NCBI GenBank assembly: GCA_035283845.1
Contig: DATESZ010000144.1
Location: 1 to 19,581 of the forward strand
Direction: 5' to 3'
Source of the DNA: DATESZ01 sp035283845
GTDB taxonomy: Bacteria; Desulfobacterota; Syntrophia; Syntrophales; JACQWR01
Length of the DNA stretch: 19,581 nt
Part shown: piece by piece, positions 8,860 through 16,169 of the stretch
Layout: every line of letters starts with the position of its first letter
Position numbering within the stretch: the first letter of the stretch is position 1
Notes under the pieces: generated by a model
Database searches by the model: none
Seen by the model: the letters and a program-made list of their open reading frames with translations, nothing else
Told to the model about the DNA's origin: nothing
Position numbers and translations under genes: made by a program

Positions 8860-9111
8860 GGGAACTATGGACTGATTTATGAAACCCGTGTCTCCAGAAG
8901 AGAGCGGGGTTTTGTCTTTTCATGGCGCCTCTATGAACTGCTCAAAGAATTTGTCCCTGGCTACCGGGTTTTCGATATCCTCGATGAGGGGAAACGTTTT
9001 GCGTTTATCAATTCCCATCGCTTCGATCTCGGTTATAGGTCATTAAAGGATTGTCTCGCCTTAGCAGGAGTTCATCAACCTTTCGGTGTCATGCCCCTGA
9101 CCTGGGTATAG
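8860..9111 (+). pseudogene. Unrecognised open frame without a start codon, probably a gene remnant
   Basis: A frame open from 8860 to TAG at 9109-9111 encodes about 83 protein-like residues, among them FSWRLYELLKEFVPGYRVFD and LGYRSLKDCLALAGV. It has no ATG, GTG or TTG at its beginning, and the upstream part overlaps a possible terminator, so it looks like the C-terminal end of a truncated gene. It overlaps the second radC in another frame by about 60 bases, as if the two had been consecutive in an operon. I do not recognise the family. Amino acid composition and the mixture of hydrophobic and charged residues look like real protein rather than noise, but this is a judgement by eye. Confidence 0.4.
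8882..8920 (+). terminator. Possible rho-independent terminator after the AOR-family gene
   Basis: AAACCCG (8882-8888) can pair with CGGGGTTT (8905-8912) with one bulged base, followed by a T-rich tail TTTTGTCTTTT. It lies 63 bases after the AOR stop codon. The stem is short, the loop is about 16 bases and the T tract is interrupted, so this is only a reasonable candidate. Confidence 0.35.
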
Positions 9112-9802
9112 AACCGCTGGTCTACTTCGGCCGCCGCCAGCGGCTCAAAACGCGTTTTGAACAGACCGGCTTTCAGGGATTTCAGGATTACGAGGCGCTC
9201 GCATTCCTTCTCTCTTTTGCCCTGCCCCGGAAAGATACCAAACCCATTGCCAGGAAGCACCTGAAAAGGTTCAACAACTTTATTGGCGTCATCCATGCCG
9301 ATACCCAGGAACTGGAGGAGATCAAGGGCGTCGGTCATCGTGCGGCCCTCTATCTGAAGGCGATCGGCGCCGCCGTCGGCTTCTATTTCGATGAGCAGGC
9401 CAAGCAGAAGGATTTCCTGTTTACCGACCTGGATCAACTGGTTGATTATTTCCGGGCGGCCATCGGCGGAAAGTCCAATGGGTGCTGCGCATCCTCTACC
9501 TGAATAGCAAAAACAGACTGATTTACGTGGATAATTTGAGCGAGGGGACCGTCTCGGAGGCCGTTGCCTTCCCCCGGCGGATCGTCGAAGGGGCGCTACG
9601 GTACCGCGCGGCGTCGGTGATTGTCGGTCACAACCATCCGGGCGGCCTGCCCGAGCCTTCGAATAACGACGATGCTGTGACCGGAGAGATCAGCAAGACC
9701 CTGAAAACGGTGGGCATTACTCTGCAGGAGCATGTCATCGTCGCCCCGGACGGCTTTTTCAGCTACCGGAAAATGGGATTGCTCGACGACGCTTGCATAT
9801 AA
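9051..9802 (+). pseudogene. radC: Second radC copy, frameshifted
   Basis: Two overlapping frames together encode one RadC protein. The first (9051-9503, TTG start) holds the N-terminal part: GRRQRLKTRF, DYEALAFLLSFALPRKDTKP and a helix-hairpin-helix IKGVGHRAALYL. The second (ending at TAA 9800-9802) continues with LRILYLNSKNRLIYVDNLSEG and the JAB metal site GHNHPGGLPEPSNND. The break falls at about 9477-9482; adding one base after AATG or AAT there would join the frames as N-W-V-L-R-I-L-Y-L-N. This copy is of the longer subtype (FALPRKDTKP) and is not a recent duplicate of the copy at 74-733. The true start is unclear because no good ribosome binding site precedes TTG 9051. The lesion could be a real mutation or an assembly error. 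Confidence 0.88.
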
Positions 9803-9851
9803 AAACATAAAATGATAGAAATTAAGGGAAATTTTGGAAAAAGGAGTTGTC

Positions 9852-10067
9852 ATGAAAGCAGCAAAGAAAAAGGTGTCCGACCTGACGGTTGATGAACTCA
9901 AGACCGTCATACACGAGGTCATCGCCGAAGATATGGAAGCATGGCGGGAAACATTGGCAATCATGGCTGATCAGAAGCTGATGAAACAGATTCGGGAAGC
10001 CGATGCGGATTGGAAAGTCGGGAAAAATACAGGCTATGTTTCCTGGGCTGATCTGAAACATGTATGA
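9852..10067 (+). CDS. Antitoxin of a RelE/ParE-type toxin-antitoxin pair
   Basis: A 71-residue, mostly helical, charged protein (MKAAKKKVSDLTVDELK...). It overlaps the following RelE-type toxin by 8 bp, the usual antitoxin-first arrangement with translational coupling. The start at ATG 9852 is chosen because AAGGAG (9841-9846) lies 5 bases upstream; the frame could extend to a TTG at 9834 without a ribosome binding site. The N-terminal half would dimerise and perhaps bind DNA, while the C-terminal part (GYVSWADLKHV) likely wraps the toxin, as in RelB/Phd-type antitoxins. I cannot assign the exact antitoxin family from motifs, so the call relies strongly on gene order. Such antitoxins normally repress their own operon together with the toxin. 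Confidence 0.78.
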   Translation: MKAAKKKVSDLTVDELKTVIHEVIAEDMEAWRETLAIMADQKLMKQIREADADWKVGKNTGYVSWADLKHV

Positions 10068-10332
10068 GATTATTCTGCATAAGCACGCGATCAAGTTCTA
10101 CAAAAACGCCGCCCACGGGCTAAAAGGCCGAATAGCTGCGGCTTTTGATTTAATTTCCCAAAACCCCCATTACCATCCCCACATTAAGAAACTCAAAGGT
10201 GAGCTCAAAAACATGTACCGTTTCCGCGTCGGCGAGCTGAGAATCATTTACGAGATCGAAGAGGAGATTAGGACGGTCCGCGTCAAAACGATCGATACAA
10301 GGGGTTCCGCCTATAAACACACCTCAGGATAA
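10060..10332 (+). CDS. RelE/ParE superfamily toxin
   Basis: A 90-residue basic protein with the RelE/ParE fold signature: a short N-terminal strand (MYEIILHKHAIKFY), two helices, then the conserved KKLKGELKNMYRFRVGELRI, a YEIEEE strand, and a C-terminal VRVKTIDTRGSAYK. RelE members cleave mRNA in the ribosomal A site, while ParE members poison gyrase; these branches cannot be told apart safely here, although the YRFRVGELRIIYEI block with several arginines is typical of RelE-like nucleases. Length is normal and no motif is broken. The start ATG 10060 overlaps the antitoxin stop (TGA 10065-10067). It is the only clearly intact module in the surrounding decayed island, which fits selection by addiction. 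Confidence 0.88.
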   Translation: MYEIILHKHAIKFYKNAAHGLKGRIAAAFDLISQNPHYHPHIKKLKGELKNMYRFRVGELRIIYEIEEEIRTVRVKTIDTRGSAYKHTSG

Positions 10333-10347
10333 GGAGCTGATCAGCAG

Positions 10348-10565
10348 ATGGCAACAGATCAGATAATGCCCACGGGCCTCTACTGGCAGGGGAAAAAGAC
10401 GGAGTGGAGCGGGTCGTTCTCCCCTTCCAGACCATCGAGATGATTAACGAAAGCCGGGCAACGCGGAAAAAAGAGAAAAGGAGGGTACCGATGGCTCATC
10501 TCATTGAACGAAGGAAGGAGTTGAAAAGACGACGCAAGCGCAGAGAAGAAAGACTCAGAGAGTGA
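10348..10565 (+). pseudogene. Frameshifted gene start, possibly N terminus of a DNA methyltransferase
   Basis: A good ribosome binding site (AAGGAG, 10331-10336) precedes ATG 10348 right after the toxin stop, so this was the third gene of that operon. The frame reads MATDQIMPTGLYWQGKK and then hits a stop at about 10440. Shifting frame at the AAAAA run near 10395-10399 restores a continuous reading: DGVERVVLPFQTIEMINESR, then a very basic stretch ending at TGA 10563-10565. The GLYW-x-GK ... VER-x-x-LPFQTIE pattern reminds me of the N terminus of a group of site-specific adenine DNA methyltransferases, but this is recollection, not a search, and no catalytic motif (DPPY, FxGxG) remains. Inside it, ATG 10491 with GGAGGG upstream opens a 24-residue Arg/Lys-rich frame. 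Confidence 0.45.
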
Positions 10566-10760
10566 CGAAAGACGGCAACCATTCAGTTGAAATCTGCTCC
10601 AAAAACAAGCCGAATAATCCCCAAAGAGTCGGATACAAGTACTGCCGACCTTACAAAGTCAGGTGGAAAATTTCCCTCATTAGATGAGAAAGTTTTGGAG
10701 AGAATCCATTCCTATGCGGAATTAATCCCTTTTTTGCCAGCATTTGAGCATACAGCGTAA
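10566..10760 (+). other. Open-frame remnant between methyltransferase-like and helicase fragments
   Basis: After the TGA at 10563 the same frame stays open for 64 codons to TAA 10758-10760 and reads like protein (SAPKTSRIIPKESD, then SLDEKVLERIHSYAELIPFL). It has no start codon of its own and no ribosome binding site. It may be the continuation of the preceding broken gene beyond a nonsense codon, or a piece of a different one. I do not recognise it. Confidence 0.3.
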
Positions 10761-10766
10761 TCCTAT

Positions 10767-11463
10767 ATGGGTTCGATTCATCATTCGTATGAGCATCTAA
10801 GCTGGTTGCTGGAGCAGATCAGCACGGCTAATAAACATCATTTTACTTTGCTGTTGGACGGTAAGGAAGACCGGCGAGAAAATCCTCTCCGTCAGGCAAA
10901 GAATTATTTTGCCTTGATTGTGGGTAAAATAAAAAAAGACGGTCAACTTGTCTCAAGAGATTCCCATTTCTACGGAAATGTTAAAATTCCCGTGAATTGC
11001 GGTGTTGTCTTTCCCAATATCAATAAGTATGAATATCAGCGGCATGATTTAGAAGACGTCATTCACCCGGATAGAATATTTTTCTGGGATGACCTTCATC
11101 CCCAATCGCCGATTTGCAGTGATCCGACGGGACAGTGTTTTCAGGATACCCTTAGGAAGATGTTTACGCCCCGCTATCGGTAAGGCGCTGGACAAAATGG
11201 GCATCCTGCACAACTGGATCTCCGAAGACTGCCGGGCCAAGAGATCCCACGATGTCACCACGGCAAGCGTGAAGGGATTCGACTATGCATGTGTGTTCCT
11301 GTTGGGAATGGAATGGCTGGACCCGGGAAGATGGACGGAAGCGCAGATTATAAAACTGGCCTATGTAGCGGTAACCAGGGCCAGGGAAAGGTTGTTTATA
11401 CCTTATAGTGCCAGTAATAATTTGATCAGGAAGATCATAAAATGGAAGGATTGCCAGATATGA
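10767..11463 (+). pseudogene. Collapsed NERD/UvrD-type helicase gene
   Basis: Two partial frames derive from one large helicase gene. The first (10767-11183) encodes a piece resembling the NERD nuclease-related domain: a GKEDRRENPLRQAKNYFAL segment, GVVFPNIN and a DDL ending. The second (readable from about 11186 to 11463) encodes the C-terminal end of a superfamily 1 UvrD-like helicase: motif V region ASVKGFDYACVFLLG and motif VI LAYVAVTRARERLFIPY. The central part, with Walker A (GxGKT) and Walker B, is absent, so a large internal deletion has joined the two ends with a frame change near 11160-11190. The segment just before SVKGF also seems shortened. NERD-UvrD proteins are often found in accessory and defence regions. 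No active helicase can be made from this. Confidence 0.7.
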
Positions 11464-11804
11464 TTTTGATGTTGTAAATTTTGAGGCTACGTTTGAGCAT
11501 TTCCGAAAGAAAGCTGCTACAAAAACAAATTTCCCGAAAACGTTGACTTCAATAAATAATGGATATCCTCTCAATGTGATTGACTGATCTTTCTGGTGCG
11601 CCCGGATGGGCAACCCAGGTGGCAGCGGCGACGGGAGAAAAAGAGCGCCACATCCGCGAGCGGGGTTTAGATAATTCATTTTCATTGATTGACGGATTCT
11701 GATAAATATGGATGAAAAGCATTATGTCCTCGACAGGACACTGGTCGAGTTTCAATAACCGGGCCGAGAGGCCGTATTAACTCGGAGAGAAAGGTTCTTA
11801 CGGA
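11464..11804 (+). other. Gene-poor stretch with further open-frame fragments
   Basis: No complete gene is visible. Two short open frames read like protein. One (about 11440-11586, ending TGA) contains YDFDVVNFEATFEHFRKKAA and FPKTLTSINNGYPLNVID. The other (about 11577-11700) contains GAPGWATQVAAATGEKERHI. Neither has a start codon with a ribosome binding site, and neither is recognised. Close to corA, GGCCGAGAGGCC (about 11761-11773) forms a small hairpin with a GNRA-type loop, nested next to CCGAG/CTCGG. The stretch fits the decayed island to the left and probably also contains the corA promoter, which I cannot pinpoint. Confidence 0.4.
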
Positions 11805-12872
11805 ATGCCAAGAACGTCCAAACGCAGGGCAAAGAAGATAGGCCTTCCTGCTGGGTCGCTCGTTTACACAGGCGAGCATACAGGCGGGAATATGAACGTA
11901 ACTCTCATCAATTACGAAGAGCAGACCTTTGAGGAACGTCCGATCAAGTCCGCCGACGAGTGCATTGCTTACAAGAGCAAGCCGACTTTCACGTGGATCA
12001 ACGTCGGGGGAGTCAATGACCCGGTCATGCTCGAGCAACTGGGCGAATGCTTCGGCCTCCACCGCCTGGTGATGGAGGACATCTTAAGTGTGGTCCAGCG
12101 GCCCAAGGTGGAGGACTTCGGCGATTACCTCTTTGTTGTTCTCAAGATGCTCTCCTACAACGAGCGATCCGGGGAGGTGTTGCCCGAACAGGTGAGCCTG
12201 GTCCTCGGGCAGAACTTCCTTATGTCCTTCCAAGAGGGCGACGCGGGTGACGCGTTCCACCTGATCCTTGACCGTCTGCGTACGGGCAGGGGGAAAATCC
12301 GGAAGATGGGCGTGGACTACCTGGCCTATTCCCTCCTCGACGCGCTTGTGGACGGCTACTTCTTGATCCTCGAAAAGCTTGGAGACCGCATCGATACTCT
12401 CGAGGAGGAGCTGATCGTCAAAAACAGCCGGAGCGGGGTGGAAAAGCTTTACCGGCTGAAACGGGAGCTCTTGTTCCTGCACAAGGCGATCTGGCCTCTC
12501 CGCGAGGTGATCGCCAGGCTTCAGAGACGGGAATCGCCGCTCATCCATGAAACAACAACACCATTTCTACGGGACGTATACGACCATGTGGTGCAGGTCA
12601 TCGACAGTGTCGAGATCTACCGGGAGATGCTCACGGAGATGCTCGATACCTACCTGTCCAGCGTGAGCCATCGCCTGAACGAGATCATGAAAGTGCTGAC
12701 CGTCATCGCCACAATCTTCATGCCCCTCACGTTCCTGGCCGGCGTGTACGGCATGAACTTTAAGCACATGCCGGAGCTTGAATGGAAGTACGGCTATCTC
12801 CTCGCCTGGATAATAATGGCCGGTATCGGCGGGATCATGGTTGTTTATTTCAAGCGTAAGAATTGGATGTAA
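11805..12872 (+). CDS. corA: CorA family magnesium/cobalt transporter
   Basis: The 355-residue product is a typical CorA: a large cytoplasmic N-terminal domain, a long helix region (about 180-290) and two C-terminal membrane helices (about 296-315 and 330-348). Between them lies the signature YGMNF (G316, M317, N318), which forms the ion selectivity loop. The family forms pentamers in the inner membrane and carries Mg2+, Co2+ or Ni2+ down the membrane potential. The basic start MPRTSKRRAKKIGLPAGSLV followed by a GE segment matches the N terminus of many CorA proteins of this subtype, so ATG 11805, with GAGAAAGG upstream, is preferred over the internal ATG at 11892. The C terminus ends KRKNWM, the usual basic tail. 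It is transcribed alone. Intact; very secure. Confidence 0.96.
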   Translation: MPRTSKRRAKKIGLPAGSLVYTGEHTGGNMNVTLINYEEQTFEERPIKSADECIAYKSKPTFTWINVGGVNDPVMLEQLGECFGLHRLVMEDILSVVQRPKVEDFGDYLFVVLKMLSYNERSGEVLPEQVSLVLGQNFLMSFQEGDAGDAFHLILDRLRTGRGKIRKMGVDYLAYSLLDALVDGYFLILEKLGDRIDTLEEELIVKNSRSGVEKLYRLKRELLFLHKAIWPLREVIARLQRRESPLIHETTTPFLRDVYDHVVQVIDSVEIYREMLTEMLDTYLSSVSHRLNEIMKVLTVIATIFMPLTFLAGVYGMNFKHMPELEWKYGYLLAWIIMAGIGGIMVVYFKRKNWM

Positions 12873-13000
12873 TATGGTTACCTAAAATCGACTGGTTAAG
12901 TTAATGACATTGAGTGCCAGGGGGTAATTACTCGCGCCTGGACGTATCATTTTTGAGGTTGTCTTTTCCCCTCCCCTATGTTAGTCACTTCCACGTTTAT

Positions 13001-13061
13001 ATGAACCCCCCCTCCCTGTATCCCTCCCCCTCGACGGGGGAGGGATGGGGGTGGGTTTCAT
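13001..13061. repeat. 61-bp palindromic REP-like hairpin in the corA-hisS spacer
   Basis: TCCCTCCCCC (13021-13030) and GGGGGAGGGA (13036-13045) form a perfect 10-bp stem around a 5-base loop (TCGAC). Outside it, ATGAACCCCC on the left and the imperfect complement ending GGGTTTCAT on the right extend the hairpin to about 61 bases bounded by ATGAA/TTCAT. The pattern (CCCTCCCC, short loop, GGGGAGGG, then GGGGTGGG) matches a kind of C/G-rich intergenic palindrome that I know to be scattered through many bacterial genomes. It lies 57 bases before hisS. It could serve as a transcription barrier, but without a T tract it is not a classic terminator. The rest of the 12873-13118 spacer holds no gene. 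Confidence 0.65.
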
Positions 13062-13118
13062 CCTTCGTTGTGCCAGCATCGAGCATGGGTGTTATTTCAG
13101 TAGCAAGGGATTTCTAAA

Positions 13119-14384
13119 ATGGCAGTTATCAATTCAATAAAGGGTTTCAAGGACATCCTCCCCGATGAAACGGGACGGTGGCGGCATATCGAAGAAAAGG
13201 CCCGTGAAGTGTTTTGCTGTTTTGGCGTCAAGGAGATCAGAACGCCTGTCATGGAAAAGACCGAGCTCTTCCGAAGAGGCATCGGCGCAACCACGGACAT
13301 TGTGGAAAAGGAGATGTATACCCTTCTTGACCGCGGGGATGAGTCCCTTTCCCTGCGCCCGGAGGCCACGGCATCAATTATCCGCGCCTATGTGGAGCAC
13401 AGCATGTACGCCTCCGATCCCGTGGCCAAGCTTTTCACCATCGGCCCCATGTTCCGCAGCGAAAGACCGCAGAAGGGCAGATTCAGACAATTCCACCAGA
13501 TCAATGTTGAGTTTCTCGGACTTGACGACCCGCGCGCCGATGGAGAGATAATACTGCTCCTCACCCATTTCCTTGAAAGTGTCGGACTTGCGGGATTTCA
13601 CCTGGAAATAAATTCCCTCGGATGCCCCGCATGCCGCCCCGCATTCAGGGAAGCAATCCTTAAATTCCTTAAGGGCAGTGAAGGGGGGCTCTGCAAAGAT
13701 TGTCAAAGGCGACTTGGTACAAACTCCCTGCGCGTTCTGGACTGCAAGTTGGAGCAGTGCCGGGGAATAACCGCTCAAGTTCCCATGATTCTTGATTTTC
13801 TCTGCCCCGATTGCAGCGACCACTTTTCCCGAGTGAGGGCGATCCTGGATAATTTCGGGCTTGCCTACAAAATAAACCATAGAATGGTGCGCGGTCTTGA
13901 TTACTACACCAAAACCGCTTTCGAGGTAACTGCAGAATTTCTCGGGGCGCAAAATGCCGTTGCCGGAGGCGGCAGATACGACAGTCTCGTTTCCGAACTT
14001 GGAGGACCTGATATTGCGGGCATCGGCTTCGCGATTGGCATGGAACGCCTCATCAGCCTGCTGCCGGAAATAAAGAAATATTCAGACATCTCCCCTCACC
14101 TTTTTATCGCGGCCATAGGAGAGGATGCCGTGGAAAGGGCCTTCGCTCTCTGCGACCGCTTGCGCATGAAAGGCCTGCGGGTGGAAATGGACTATACGGG
14201 AAAGAGCCTGAAAGGCCAGATGAAACGGGCAGGCAAGCTCGGCAGCCGCTATACCCTGATCGTGGGAGAAAAGGAACTGACCGAAAAGAAGGCCGAACTC
14301 AGGGACATGGAAAAAGGGACCCAGGAAACCATAGGTCTGGAGGGTTGTGAAGAGTTCCTGATAAATATACTGATTAAGAGGTAA
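13119..14384 (+). CDS. hisS: Histidyl-tRNA synthetase
   Basis: A 421-residue class II aminoacyl-tRNA synthetase that charges tRNA-His in the cytoplasm. Visible motifs in order are the N-terminal GFKDILPDE, RPEATASIIRAYVEH, motif 2 MFRSERPQKGRFRQFHQINV, the histidine-binding GLDYYTKTAFEV followed by AVAGGGRYDSL, and motif 3 GIGFAIGMERLI. The C-terminal anticodon-binding domain (about 325-421) contains the GKSLKGQMKRAGKLGSRY segment. Length is normal. The insertion between about 170 and 235 is rich in cysteines (CPACR, CKDCQ, DCKLEQC, CPDCSDHF), as in many HisRS proteins. ATG 13119 is preceded by AAGGGA. Its TAA is immediately followed by the aspS ATG, so the two are one operon. The hairpin at 13001-13061 is upstream. 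Confidence 0.97.
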   Translation: MAVINSIKGFKDILPDETGRWRHIEEKAREVFCCFGVKEIRTPVMEKTELFRRGIGATTDIVEKEMYTLLDRGDESLSLRPEATASIIRAYVEHSMYASDPVAKLFTIGPMFRSERPQKGRFRQFHQINVEFLGLDDPRADGEIILLLTHFLESVGLAGFHLEINSLGCPACRPAFREAILKFLKGSEGGLCKDCQRRLGTNSLRVLDCKLEQCRGITAQVPMILDFLCPDCSDHFSRVRAILDNFGLAYKINHRMVRGLDYYTKTAFEVTAEFLGAQNAVAGGGRYDSLVSELGGPDIAGIGFAIGMERLISLLPEIKKYSDISPHLFIAAIGEDAVERAFALCDRLRMKGLRVEMDYTGKSLKGQMKRAGKLGSRYTLIVGEKELTEKKAELRDMEKGTQETIGLEGCEEFLINILIKR

Positions 14385-16169
14385 ATGAATTTGTCCGATT
14401 TCATCAACACGAAAAAAAGATCACACTATGCCGGTACGCTGGATGCCAGTCTGACAGGAATGGAAGTGGTCCTCATGGGATGGGCGCACCGGAGAAGAGA
14501 CCATGGCGGCGTCATCTTTGTCGACCTGAGGGACAGGGAAGGGATTGCGCAGATTGTCTTCAATCCTGATATAAGTGCGGAAGCCCACAGAGAAGCCCAC
14601 AGAATTAGAAGCGAATTCGTCCTTGCAGTCCGGGGCAAGGTACATAAAAGACCGGCGGGAATGGAAAATCCGGAGATGAAATCAGGCGAGATAGAGGTTA
14701 TGGTGGAGGAACTGGAGATCCTCAATGAAGCGAAGACACCGCCCTTTTCTCTTGATGAGTGGGCTGACATTTCCGAAGCGGTGCGCCTGAAATACCGCTA
14801 CCTTGATCTCAGGAGACCGGAGATGCAGAAAAACCTTCTCCTCAGGGGCCAGGTGGCCGCGGCAACGAGAGAGTACTTTAACAAGACCGGTTTTATCGAG
14901 GTGGAAACCCCTTTTCTGACCAAAAGCACGCCTGAAGGCGCCCGTGATTACCTGGTGCCCAGCCGGATCAGCAAGGGGATGTTTTACGCCTTGCCCCAAT
15001 CACCCCAGCTTTTCAAACAGATCCTTATGATTTCCGGTTTCGACCGGTACTACCAGATCGTCAAATGCTTCCGGGACGAGGATCTGAGGGCGGACCGCCA
15101 GCCGGAATTTACCCAGATTGACGTTGAGATGTCTTTTATAGATGAAACGGACATCATGAATATCATGGAAAGCCTGATGACCCACCTGTTTAATACCTGT
15201 CTGAACTGTGAGCTGTCCATTCCCTTTCCGAGGCTTTCTTACGCCGATGCCGTTGCCAGGTATGGCAAGGACAATCCCGACACCCGCTTTGCCTTGGAAC
15301 TCCAGGAGTTGACAGATATAGTCAAGGCTTCTGAATTCAAGCTGTTTCGCGAAGTAGTCGCCACGGGCGGCATTGTCAAGGCCATCAAGGTTGATGCCGG
15401 CAAAGACCTTTCCCGCAAGGATATGGATGACTTAAAGGACTATGTGGCCGCCTACGGGGCCAAGGGATTGGCCTGGGCCAGGATAACCCCGGAGGGATGG
15501 ACATCGCCTATCTTCAAGTTCTTTTCAGCCGGTGAAGTACAGAAAATAAATGATAAAATGGCCGTTAAAGAGGGGGATACAATCTTCTTCGTGGCGGACA
15601 CGCCGGCAATCGTTGACGCCTCTCTGGGAAACCTGAGGCTTCATCTGGCTCAAAGACTTAAGCTTTTCGGGGCTGATGAGTTTTCCTTTACGTGGGTTAC
15701 TGAATTTCCACTTTTTGAATACAGCGATACGGAAAAGCGTTATGTATCGACGCACCACCCCTTTACCTCGCCCGCGGAGGCGGATATCCCTTTCATACAC
15801 CAGGAACCCGGCAGGGTAAGGGCCAGGGCCTACGATCTGGTTCTCAACGGTTCGGAAATCGGCGGAGGCAGCATCCGTATCCATCGGCAACAGGTACAGA
15901 GCATGATTTTCCAGGCCCTCGGATTGAACGAAGAAGAGTCCCGCAGCAAGTTCGGCTTTCTTCTCGATGCCCTTGAATACGGGACTCCGCCCCACGGAGG
16001 CATCGCCTTTGGTCTGGATCGGCTGGTAATGATAATGACGGGCGCCGAATCGATCCGCGACGTAATCGCCTTTCCCAAAACGCAAAAGGCCACCTGCCCC
16101 CTGACGGACGCCCCGTCCGAGGTAAGCATGGAACAACTTATGGAGCTTTCTCTGAAAATTGTTTCCTGA
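14385..16169 (+). CDS. aspS: Aspartyl-tRNA synthetase, probably non-discriminating
   Basis: A 594-residue bacterial-type AspRS. An N-terminal anticodon-binding OB fold carries GWAHRRRDHGGVIFVDLRDR, followed by the class II catalytic core with the flipping loop ALPQSPQLFKQ, motif 2 CFRDEDLRADRQPEFTQIDV, the bacterial GAD insertion (about 290-420), NGSEIGGGSIRIH and motif 3 GGIAFGLDRLVM. In AspRS enzymes the residue after RRRD tells the two specificities apart: histidine there (H40 here, matching H31 of the Pseudomonas aeruginosa enzyme) together with RP-x-G further on is typical of the non-discriminating form. That form also makes Asp-tRNA-Asn, which GatCAB then amidates. E. coli AspRS has leucine at this place. 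ATG 14385 directly abuts the hisS stop codon, so translation is probably coupled. Identity is very secure; the specificity call is an inference. Confidence 0.97.
   Translation: MNLSDFINTKKRSHYAGTLDASLTGMEVVLMGWAHRRRDHGGVIFVDLRDREGIAQIVFNPDISAEAHREAHRIRSEFVLAVRGKVHKRPAGMENPEMKSGEIEVMVEELEILNEAKTPPFSLDEWADISEAVRLKYRYLDLRRPEMQKNLLLRGQVAAATREYFNKTGFIEVETPFLTKSTPEGARDYLVPSRISKGMFYALPQSPQLFKQILMISGFDRYYQIVKCFRDEDLRADRQPEFTQIDVEMSFIDETDIMNIMESLMTHLFNTCLNCELSIPFPRLSYADAVARYGKDNPDTRFALELQELTDIVKASEFKLFREVVATGGIVKAIKVDAGKDLSRKDMDDLKDYVAAYGAKGLAWARITPEGWTSPIFKFFSAGEVQKINDKMAVKEGDTIFFVADTPAIVDASLGNLRLHLAQRLKLFGADEFSFTWVTEFPLFEYSDTEKRYVSTHHPFTSPAEADIPFIHQEPGRVRARAYDLVLNGSEIGGGSIRIHRQQVQSMIFQALGLNEEESRSKFGFLLDALEYGTPPHGGIAFGLDRLVMIMTGAESIRDVIAFPKTQKATCPLTDAPSEVSMEQLMELSLKIVS

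Noticed and set aside
9482..9802. JAB half of the second radC as an independent small gene
   Set aside because: ATG 9482 lacks a ribosome binding site and the encoded part is the exact continuation of the HhH half in the other frame; a frameshifted single gene is simpler.
12914..13117. 67-codon ORF between corA and hisS
   Set aside because: It reads through the C/G-rich hairpin (Pro/Ser-rich low-complexity), with no ribosome binding site or family resemblance.
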